64,000 bases of DNA from Myxococcota bacterium (GTDB lineage: Bacteria > Myxococcota_A > UBA796 > JAJRTE01), in NCBI GenBank assembly GCA_024278455.1, contig JAJRTE010000306.1:1-64000 (forward strand), read 5' to 3'. A model generated the notes under the pieces. That model saw only the letters and a list, made by a program, of their open reading frames with translations. It was not told the DNA's origin and searched no databases. A program made the translations under genes and the position numbers. Below are positions 57,463 to 64,000 of the stretch, piece after piece. Position 1 is the first letter of the stretch. Each line of letters opens with the position of its first letter.

Positions 57463-60400
57463 TCAGGAACCGGACGGAGAGGTTTCGGGCGGCAGGGGGA
57501 CGCTTTCGGCGAGAGAACCCCACCGTGCTCGAGCCAGCCTGGCGAGGGCATGACCCGCCTCCACATCCCGGGACTCGGGACTCCCATCCACCCACCGAAA
57601 GGCCTCCCGGCGGGCGCGCTCCAACTCGTCACGGTGCACGAGGAGGTCTGCAACGGCGAGGTCGGTGAGCGGTTGATTCCGCATGCCGGGATAGTTGCGC
57701 CATCCCTCCTCTTCGCAGTCGCGTTTCGCAAGCAAGAACCCGTCATCGTTCTCGGCGACAACCGATAGCCGCTCCATCGCACCCGTGCCGGCATCCGGGC
57801 TGGGAACGAGAAACACCGCCGGCTCCTCGATGCTCTGGCTGGTCATCGCCCTCAATGCGTTGATCCGGCTCAAGGACAACTGGTCCGCCCGATCGACTAT
57901 CATCAGCGACGTGCGGTGGGTGGCAAGACGGGGATCCGGTTCCGCGGGAGTCACCATGATCTGGATCTCGCGGTTGGCGAACTTCTCGACCATGGTCCGC
58001 TGCTCTGCCGGGTGCAGGCGATGGTGCAGGTAGCCCACCGGTATCCCCGGAAACACCTCATCCCGCAACCTTCCGGCGTTGGTCATGATCGTCTGAACGG
58101 CGCGCTGGTGGTTCTCCCCCTGTCGCGGCACGCAGTACACCATCTGTTGGCCTTCCTTCAGCGAAGACCTGATGTGCTCCTCGATGTGAACCCGGTTCTC
58201 CTCGCCGACCACTTCGGTACGGATGTGCGACCTACCCGTCGCAGGTTGCCTCAACTCCGACCAGGTGCTGTCGCCACGAAGGGTCTGCAACAAGACGGGG
58301 TGAACAGGAACCGCGGAGAGGACCAACACATCCGGCGTGTTCGCCTGCCGCTTGAACAGCTTCCGATCGTGACGCCCAATGGTCTCTCCTTCGTGAATGA
58401 CCACCAGTCCGAGACGCTTGAACATCTGCCGGCCGTTGTGGAACAACTCCGCCGTTCCCACCACCAGGGGACATTCGCCTCGCCGAATGGCCTGAGAGAG
58501 CTTCTCACGAGCACGGCCACGAGCAGCCGACGACAAGATCTCTACCTCCACCCCCACCGGTCCCAGGAGGTTGCGCAGGACCCATGCCACCTTCTCCGCC
58601 CAAAATTCGTCCGACACCACCACCGCTACTTGCCAGTCCGTGTCCACCACGTGCAGTATCGCCGACGCTGCCAGGAGGAAGGCGCCGGCTCGAGGATCCG
58701 CATGCAGGTACCTGAACATGGGATGAGTGGCTGCCAGGTCCCGCTTGATCTCCTCCATCGCCGCTGCCTGGTCCTCGGTCAGCGGCGACACCTTCTGCAG
58801 AAGCCGGGCCACTCGCCCGTGCACCAATCGGCGAGGCTGGCCCGGCTCGTTCGCCAGCACCTTCCGGCCGTGTGCCAGGGCGAACTGAAGCAAAAACAGT
58901 TCGTGGAACGCAAGGGTCCGCCAGAACGGCGTGGTGCGGGCACGGCAGGAAGCCGCGTCGGCATCCGGCGGTGGGAAGTGGGCCAGACGCAGGGCCTCCT
59001 CGTAGTCCAGAAGACCTTGGCGCCGTCTCGTGGCTTCAGGAAGAGGATCGCGGACGCTGCCCCGTACCCTCTCCAGCGCTTCGTGCACGATACGCCGAAA
59101 CACTTTCTGGCCAACACCCTCCATCGGCTCGTACACCGGCACTATCCTGCCCAGATTCAAGGCTTCCTCGTCCGCTCCGCCGCCGACCGGCTCCGTGTCA
59201 GGCTCCTCGATCACCTGGCGACCTCCGGCTTTCGTAACCTTCCCCCACGCAAGCAACCGCGAGCCCACTCGAAAACGGTTGCGGAGGTAGTTCGACCGGA
59301 CGTTGCGCCACACACACGCGATGGCCCCCTCATCGTCCCGAATGACCACCACGAGGTCACGTCGTCCTCCCTCGGAGTGGAGTTCGCTCGAGTCGATGAC
59401 ACCGAGCACGACATGGGATTCTCCTTCGCACACCGCGCTGATTGCCGTGACCTGGCGGCGATCGTGGTAGTCGACTGGAAGTCGAAGCAGCAGATCCCCG
59501 ATAGTCTTGATTCCCTTCTTGCCAAGGGCCGCGCCAAGCCGGGCACCGACACCCTTCACCTCCGTCAGAGGTAAGGCCAGCCGATCTTCCGCCGTTCCCG
59601 GTTCGCTGTCGGCGACCATCGGGCCGGATCCATCCCCGTCGCCTCCACGGCCCCCGGTCCCCCGCACCCCTTTCTTCCGCCTCCGCCTGCGGCTCCTTCC
59701 GCTTCGACCGGCTTCCTTCACCTGTTCAGTCTTCCCTTCGCCTCGATCCGCCCCGTCCGCGACCATTTCCACCTCTTTCGTCACCGGACCGGCAAGCAAA
59801 CGCCCTGCTGGCACACCCCCTCCCCGGCGGACAAGCTCTTCGAAAAACTCCTCGATCGTCGATTCGCCATCGTCCTCGAGGGGATCGTGCAACGATACGA
59901 CACCTTCGGCAATCTGCCCAATCTCGTCCTCGTGGTCCTCCCCGTCCCCAACATCCTCCCCGTCATCCACAACGGGCGCCTCTTCCTCGTCTCCGTCCTG
60001 CGGCGAGGCGGGGACAATCACCTCCTCTTCGTCGTCTTCCTCCTCCCCGCCATCATCGTCCTCCTCGTTCGGCTCCTCCTCGACCTCTTCGTGTACCTCT
60101 TCCTCACACTCCAGTTCCTCCTCGTCGTCTTCCTCTCCCTCTCCCTCTTCCTCGTCCTCCTCCTCGACCTCTTCGTCTACTTCTTCCTCTTCCTCTCCCT
60201 CTTCCTCGTCCTCGGGCTCCTCCTCGACCTCTTCGTCTACCTCTTCCTCAAACTCCAGTTCCTCCTCGATGTCTCCCTCTTCGCCATCCACCTCTGTCCC
60301 TTCGTCCTCTTCAACGTGCCTCTCTTCCGGTGCTTCGATGCCAGAGCCGGGAGGCGTGGCGCCGTCTTCGCCATCGTCGCGGGGACACGAATCCAACTTG

Positions 60401-61884
60401 CCAGCGGTTGCTTTGTCCTCCAGGTGGCGTGATTCCCCGGCCGTCGCTCCGGCGGCGAGGATTTCGGGGCCCTCTCGTCCTGCGTCCTCGATGCCAGTGG
60501 CCGTGGCGATGTCTCCTTCTCGAGCAACCGTGCTTTCAGGAGGCGCCAAGTCGCCGTCGGATGTGGGCGGGGGTTCCACTTTTTCAATGAAATCCGCAAC
60601 ATCGCCCAGGGTGAGGTCGTGGTAAAGCCCGTCGGGAGTCAGCGCATCGGGAAGGCCGTCCAGGGGAGGGAGGTCGATGGGCAGGGCCGGGGGAGGCTCC
60701 TCACGCGTCGCCGGGCCCGGCGTTACGTCAGGAGAACCGTTCGTTTGGGCGGGCGGCGGCGTGTCCTGGTCACGGGCACCGGGCGCGGTGGCCCGGTTGC
60801 CAACGGGACCGCCGTCCTTCTGTTTGGCAGTCTTCTTGCGCCTGCCACGACGGCCGGCTTTTCGGCGCGTCGCGGTTGGCGCTGTTGGACCTGCGGAAGA
60901 GGGGGCGGATGGAACCTCGTCGCCGGCACCTGGAGGGGGGGGCAGGTCGGCCACGTAAGCTCCCGAAGGGCTGCGCAGCAGCGCGGTTCGGCGCGGTCTT
61001 CCCCATGACAGGTCCTGGTCGGACCTTTCACGGTATGCCACTGCCACGTCACGGTACACCGGCATGACGCGCTTCTTGGGCCGCCTGGCGCTCTTCTTCC
61101 GTTTCTTCCTGGGGTCCTCCCCTTTCTTTCGGGGGGGCTGGGCGGGGTCATTGCGCCGCTTCCCCTTCCCCTGCCGGTCTGTCCCACGATTGCGCTGGGC
61201 GGGAGTAGGCGGTTTTTCTGCGTTTCGTGCGCCTTTCCCACGCTTCTCGGGCGAACGGCCATCCGCGGCGCCGGGCTGGCCGTTGGTTCGTTTCGACGCT
61301 GCTTCGGGACGATCTCCCTGGCCGGATGGGCGAGGTGGCTCCTGAGTGTCGCCGCCGGTGGGCCGGGCCCCCGATCCGGTTGCAGGTGGCGACCTGTCCG
61401 GAGCGACGGGCGCTCCATCGCGCGTTGGGCCGGGGTCGCGTCTTTTCGTGGCGCTGGACGAGGTGCCCTCGGCGGGGGCCGGCGCACCGGCCCTCTCCTC
61501 GTGACCGGGGCCCATGTCAGGATCCGGGGCCCGGTCGTGCACCAAGGAACGAACCTGGGTTTCGATGGTCTTCAACGCGGCAAGCGCGTTCGCCACGACG
61601 TCACGGCGGCGGTCCAGGGCCAGGCGGGAGAAGGACTCGAAGTCGTGCTGAATGCGCTGAAGCGTGGCCAGGTGGTCGGGGAGCCGGGCGGCGGTCAACG
61701 CCTGGCGAACGACAGCCAGCACGGCCTCGTCGAGGCCCTTGACAGTCTCGAGGTTGGCAAACTTGTTGTCGGCGACATACGCCAGCGGCTTGCACAACGC
61801 CCCGACATAGCGAAGCAGCACATCCGAACTCGCCCGGTCTTTTTCCCTGTCGTACTGTTCCATCGACTCGCCCTGGGTCCCCAT
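57463..61884 (-). CDS. RecG-like protein with degenerate helicase motifs and giant acidic N-terminal region
   Basis: About 1473 residues from ATG 61884 (61863 also possible). The C-terminal 700 residues follow RecG: wedge/HhH start LTEVKGVGARLGAALGKKGIKTIGDLLLRLPVDYHDRR, an OB-fold, then helicase domains. Motif I, canonical GDVGSGKT, is ADPRAGAF at 1062-1069; motif II, canonical DEQH, is HEGE at about 1162; the third motif SATPIPRT has become SAVPVHPV. The ATPase should be dead. The N-terminal 770 residues contain a basic Lys/Arg/Pro-rich part (about 130-300) and an acidic run of Glu/Asp from about 520 to 670. It may be a DNA-binding scaffold. GreA ends 7 nt upstream. Confidence 0.7.
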   Translation of the reverse strand: MGTQGESMEQYDREKDRASSDVLLRYVGALCKPLAYVADNKFANLETVKGLDEAVLAVVRQALTAARLPDHLATLQRIQHDFESFSRLALDRRRDVVANALAALKTIETQVRSLVHDRAPDPDMGPGHEERAGAPAPAEGTSSSATKRRDPGPTRDGAPVAPDRSPPATGSGARPTGGDTQEPPRPSGQGDRPEAASKRTNGQPGAADGRSPEKRGKGARNAEKPPTPAQRNRGTDRQGKGKRRNDPAQPPRKKGEDPRKKRKKSARRPKKRVMPVYRDVAVAYRERSDQDLSWGRPRRTALLRSPSGAYVADLPPPPGAGDEVPSAPSSAGPTAPTATRRKAGRRGRRKKTAKQKDGGPVGNRATAPGARDQDTPPPAQTNGSPDVTPGPATREEPPPALPIDLPPLDGLPDALTPDGLYHDLTLGDVADFIEKVEPPPTSDGDLAPPESTVAREGDIATATGIEDAGREGPEILAAGATAGESRHLEDKATAGKLDSCPRDDGEDGATPPGSGIEAPEERHVEEDEGTEVDGEEGDIEEELEFEEEVDEEVEEEPEDEEEGEEEEEVDEEVEEEDEEEGEGEEDDEEELECEEEVHEEVEEEPNEEDDDGGEEEDDEEEVIVPASPQDGDEEEAPVVDDGEDVGDGEDHEDEIGQIAEGVVSLHDPLEDDGESTIEEFFEELVRRGGGVPAGRLLAGPVTKEVEMVADGADRGEGKTEQVKEAGRSGRSRRRRRKKGVRGTGGRGGDGDGSGPMVADSEPGTAEDRLALPLTEVKGVGARLGAALGKKGIKTIGDLLLRLPVDYHDRRQVTAISAVCEGESHVVLGVIDSSELHSEGGRRDLVVVIRDDEGAIACVWRNVRSNYLRNRFRVGSRLLAWGKVTKAGGRQVIEEPDTEPVGGGADEEALNLGRIVPVYEPMEGVGQKVFRRIVHEALERVRGSVRDPLPEATRRRQGLLDYEEALRLAHFPPPDADAASCRARTTPFWRTLAFHELFLLQFALAHGRKVLANEPGQPRRLVHGRVARLLQKVSPLTEDQAAAMEEIKRDLAATHPMFRYLHADPRAGAFLLAASAILHVVDTDWQVAVVVSDEFWAEKVAWVLRNLLGPVGVEVEILSSAARGRAREKLSQAIRRGECPLVVGTAELFHNGRQMFKRLGLVVIHEGETIGRHDRKLFKRQANTPDVLVLSAVPVHPVLLQTLRGDSTWSELRQPATGRSHIRTEVVGEENRVHIEEHIRSSLKEGQQMVYCVPRQGENHQRAVQTIMTNAGRLRDEVFPGIPVGYLHHRLHPAEQRTMVEKFANREIQIMVTPAEPDPRLATHRTSLMIVDRADQLSLSRINALRAMTSQSIEEPAVFLVPSPDAGTGAMERLSVVAENDDGFLLAKRDCEEEGWRNYPGMRNQPLTDLAVADLLVHRDELERARREAFRWVDGSPESRDVEAGHALARLARARWGSLAESVPLPPETSPSGS

Positions 61885-61891
61885 CTGGAGC

Positions 61892-62365
61892 CTACCTGAA
61901 TTCGATGCCGACGATCTCGAACTCCCGAGTGCCTTTCGGGACGGCCACGCGAACCGAATCGCCTTCTTCCTTTCCGACCAGCGCCCTGCCGATCGGGGAT
62001 GCGATCGAGATGCGCCCCGCCTTGACGTCGACCTCGTCCACCCCCACGATCTGGTAGCTGATTTCTTCGTCGGTCTCAACATCGACGAGATGAACCGTTG
62101 CCCCGAAGCACACCTTGTCGGACGCCAACTTCGTCGGGTCGATCACCTCGGCCTGGGAGAGCTTCTTCTCGATTTCGCCGATTCTCCTGTTCAGGATCGC
62201 AAGGCGCTCCTTGGCGTCGTCGTACTCTGAATTCTCGGAGAGATCGCCCCGGGCCGCGGCTTCGCCGATATCTTTGACCACCTTCGGCCGTTCCACGGTT
62301 TTCAAGGTGTCCAATTCGTCCTTCATCCGCTGATAGCCCGTCGGCGTCATGGGTACTCTACTCAT
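61892..62365 (-). CDS. greA: Transcription elongation factor GreA
   Basis: 157 residues. The N-terminal coiled coil has PMTPTGYQRMKDELDTLKTVERPKV and AAARGDLSENSEYDDAKERL, with the tip acids that stimulate RNA cleavage by RNA polymerase; the C-terminal FKBP-like domain has ISYQIVGVDEVDVKAGRISIASPIGRALVGKEEGD. It rescues backtracked polymerase. The ATG at 62365 is the natural start. It is followed 7 nt later by the RecG-like gene, so the two are likely co-transcribed. Confidence 0.95.
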   Translation of the reverse strand: MSRVPMTPTGYQRMKDELDTLKTVERPKVVKDIGEAAARGDLSENSEYDDAKERLAILNRRIGEIEKKLSQAEVIDPTKLASDKVCFGATVHLVDVETDEEISYQIVGVDEVDVKAGRISIASPIGRALVGKEEGDSVRVAVPKGTREFEIVGIEFR

Positions 62366-62539
62366 TCACGTCCTCATCGTTTCCAGGGTTCTTTGTCCAT
62401 GCGAGCAGACCTGGCAGTGCGCGCCAGGCCTGGTTCCGGAGGGCATCGCGAGCCCGCGCCCGGTCGCTTCGGCGGGCACGCGGGCTTCCAGGGCAGGTCC
62501 GGCCCAGCGGCCGTGACACGACTCCCACCGGCGCCGGGG

Positions 62540-62935
62540 TCAGGGCGACCCCCCAAAAACACTCTGCTCGGCCGTGTGGGTGATGGAGAAAGAGAGCACG
62601 GTCGGCTCCAGGATGTCAAACGGGTAGGTGATCTCCACTTCGTAGTCCACCCACGCCTGGACTTCATCGTCCCGGGTCCTGGCGAAGTTGACATCCTGGG
62701 CGGCAATGCTGGTGACCTGGGCGACCTCGAGGTTGTACTTCAGTTGTTTCTTGACCTCGTCGAGACTGGGTGTCACATTTGCCCACTGATTGGCGGCTTG
62801 CTTCACCAGCCGGCTGATACGGCTCTTCTCGATGTAGACGGGAATGTAAAGCTTGCCGGCGACCCCCGCGACGACGAGAAGTGCCAGGATGAACAGGGTG
62901 AACAGGTTGAACTTGCCCCGCTGGTTTGTCCTCAT
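62540..62935 (-). CDS. Small membrane protein (DUF4845-like)
   Basis: 131 residues from an ATG at 62935 with GGAG 6 nt upstream; the in-frame ATG at 62965 would overlap the preceding gene. One N-terminal membrane helix (FNLFTLFILALLVVAGVAGKLYI) is followed by a predicted alpha-beta soluble domain. I see no catalytic motif. DUF4845-like proteins have this size and layout; function unknown. It starts 19 nt after the UDP-glucose dehydrogenase stop. Confidence 0.65.
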   Translation of the reverse strand: MRTNQRGKFNLFTLFILALLVVAGVAGKLYIPVYIEKSRISRLVKQAANQWANVTPSLDEVKKQLKYNLEVAQVTSIAAQDVNFARTRDDEVQAWVDYEVEITYPFDILEPTVLSFSITHTAEQSVFGGSP

Positions 62936-62954
62936 GTGTCGCTCCAGAACGTGT

Positions 62955-64000
62955 TCATAACCCATCTTTCGCGCGGGCCGGGGGGCGCTCGTGAGCGCCG
63001 TTCCAGGGCGTGCGCCTGCCGATACAGTAGTGGACGAATCCCATTTCTTGCAGGATCTCCGTGTCGTAGATGTTGCGGCCATCGAAGATGACACGTTCCC
63101 TCATGAGTTGCGCAATGCGCTTGAAGTCGGGGCGGCGAAACTCGTTCCATTCGGTGACCAGGGCGAGCGCATCGGCTCCCTCGAGCGCGCGATAGGCGCT
63201 CGGGGCGTAGGAAACGGCGTCGCCGAAAACAGACCGGGCCTCTTCCATGGCAACGGGGTCGAAGACGTTGACACGAGCGCCAGCCTCGAGCAACTGTGCA
63301 ATGAGGACTCGAGACGGAGCCTCGCGCATGTCGTCGGTGCGAGGCTTGAACGAGAGTCCCCAGACGGCGATCAGGCGGTCGGCGAGATCGCCGTCGAAGT
63401 GCGCCACGATCTTCTTGCCGAGGAGATGTTTCTGGGCATCGTTGACGGCATCGACTGCCGCGATCAGGCGTGCGTCATACCCGGCTTCTCTGGCCGTGTG
63501 CCGGAGCGCCTTGACATCTTTCGGGAAGCAGGAACCGCCGTACCCGACCCCGGGGAAAAGGAATTGGAACCCAATCCGCTGGTCGGAACCCAACCCGCGC
63601 CGCACCTCCCGGATGTCGGCCCCGACCTTCTCGCAAATGTTCGCGATCTCGTTGATGAACGAGATCTTGGTGGCGAGAAAGGCGTTCGAGGCATACTTGC
63701 ACATCTCCGCGCTGCGATTGTCCATGAACAGGATGGGGCGCTCGGTACGGACCAACGGGGCATAGAGGTACGCCATGACCTTGCGCGCCCTCTCGCTGCC
63801 GGTCCCGACCACGATCCTGTCAGGGCGCATGAAATCGTCGATTGCACACCCCTCCTTCAGGAATTCCGGGTTGGAGACGACGTCGAAATCCGCACCCCGT
63901 GGCGCGTTTTGCGCGATGACCTCCTGGACCTGCACGGCGGTTCCAACCGGCACCGTGCTCTTGATCACGACCACCGTGTGATGTGGGCCCAGGCTGGCGC
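62955..64000 (-). CDS. UDP-glucose 6-dehydrogenase, 3' part (cut by the window edge)
   Basis: The visible 348 codons cover the central and C-terminal parts. They carry VVIKSTVPVGT, NPEFLKEGCAIDDFMRPDRIVVG, KYASNAFLATKISFINEIANICE and the catalytic cysteine motif FPGVGYGGSCFPKDVKAL. WGLSFKPRTDDMREAPS marks the UDP-binding domain. The N-terminal NAD-binding part lies beyond 64000. The enzyme oxidises UDP-glucose to UDP-glucuronate for envelope polysaccharides. Confidence 0.9.
   Translation of the reverse strand, partial: ASLGPHHTVVVIKSTVPVGTAVQVQEVIAQNAPRGADFDVVSNPEFLKEGCAIDDFMRPDRIVVGTGSERARKVMAYLYAPLVRTERPILFMDNRSAEMCKYASNAFLATKISFINEIANICEKVGADIREVRRGLGSDQRIGFQFLFPGVGYGGSCFPKDVKALRHTAREAGYDARLIAAVDAVNDAQKHLLGKKIVAHFDGDLADRLIAVWGLSFKPRTDDMREAPSRVLIAQLLEAGARVNVFDPVAMEEARSVFGDAVSYAPSAYRALEGADALALVTEWNEFRRPDFKRIAQLMRERVIFDGRNIYDTEILQEMGFVHYCIGRRTPWNGAHERPPARAKDGL

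Noticed and set aside
59850-60330. A plus-strand coding run rich in Ser/Leu opposite the acidic region
   Set aside because: It is the complement of the GAA/GAG-rich run of the RecG-like gene, so the low-complexity translation is a by-product.

Overview
This is a 64 kb, very GC-rich chromosomal window from a Gram-negative bacterium. I read it as a Myxococcota or other deltaproteobacterial-type lineage. The pointers are a BamD-like assembly protein, HtrA, DUF1844, MopE-type metal-binding lipoproteins, CHAT caspase-like proteases coupled to sigma and anti-sigma-like genes, large cyclase-ATPase-TPR regulators, and many lipoproteins of unknown function. Native genes are strikingly rich in the palindrome CTCGAG. 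The toxin-antitoxin insert lacks it and the Doc gene has one copy.

Left part (1-10.5 kb): an accessory and defence region. It holds a truncated AAA ATPase; a DNA phosphorothioation-associated methyltransferase; a FtsK/HerA-like translocase with a possible PD-(D/E)xK nuclease site; a ParE/RelE-Phd toxin-antitoxin pair that separates those two genes and is flanked by a 134-bp direct repeat; a Doc/Fic protein; a small membrane protein; and a solitary Cas6. There is no dndABCDE, no Cas10 or interference gene, and no CRISPR array in the window.

10.7-23 kb: envelope and signalling genes. These are a membrane protein, small protein and PAS/HAMP histidine kinase operon; a membrane sulfatase/LTA-synthase-like enzyme; a HEAT-repeat lipoprotein; a putative outer-membrane protein; a TrkA-type potassium channel; and an L,D-transpeptidase-like protein that has lost its catalytic His and Cys.

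23.4-31.1 kb: the most interesting block. Five genes are joined by stop/start overlaps: a membrane anti-sigma-like protein, a TPR-CHAT protease lipoprotein, a carboxypeptidase-regulatory-like lipoprotein, an ECF-type sigma factor with a C-terminal membrane helix, and a CHAT protease with two SAVED-like modules at its N-terminus. The composition resembles the cyclic-oligonucleotide-activated SAVED-CHAT/caspase/sigma cascades reported beside type III CRISPR in Haliangium, but here it stands without CRISPR effector or CD-NTase genes. A subtilisin-like protease with seven 9-residue tail repeats lies convergent to it.

34-50 kb: a tandem-cyclase/AAA/TPR regulator, an acyl-CoA synthetase-like enzyme, a BamD-like protein, HtrA, DUF1844, an Rrf2-ferredoxin-Hcp nitrosative-stress operon with a visible promoter and operator, a SAM methyltransferase, and a two-module metallopeptidase.

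50.5-64 kb: an initiator tRNA with terminator, a KamA-family radical SAM enzyme, an omega-amidase-like nitrilase, a MopE-type lipoprotein, a GT39-like glycosyltransferase, an alpha/beta hydrolase, a RecG-like protein with destroyed helicase motifs and a huge acidic N-terminal region, GreA, a small membrane protein, and a UDP-glucose dehydrogenase cut by the window edge.
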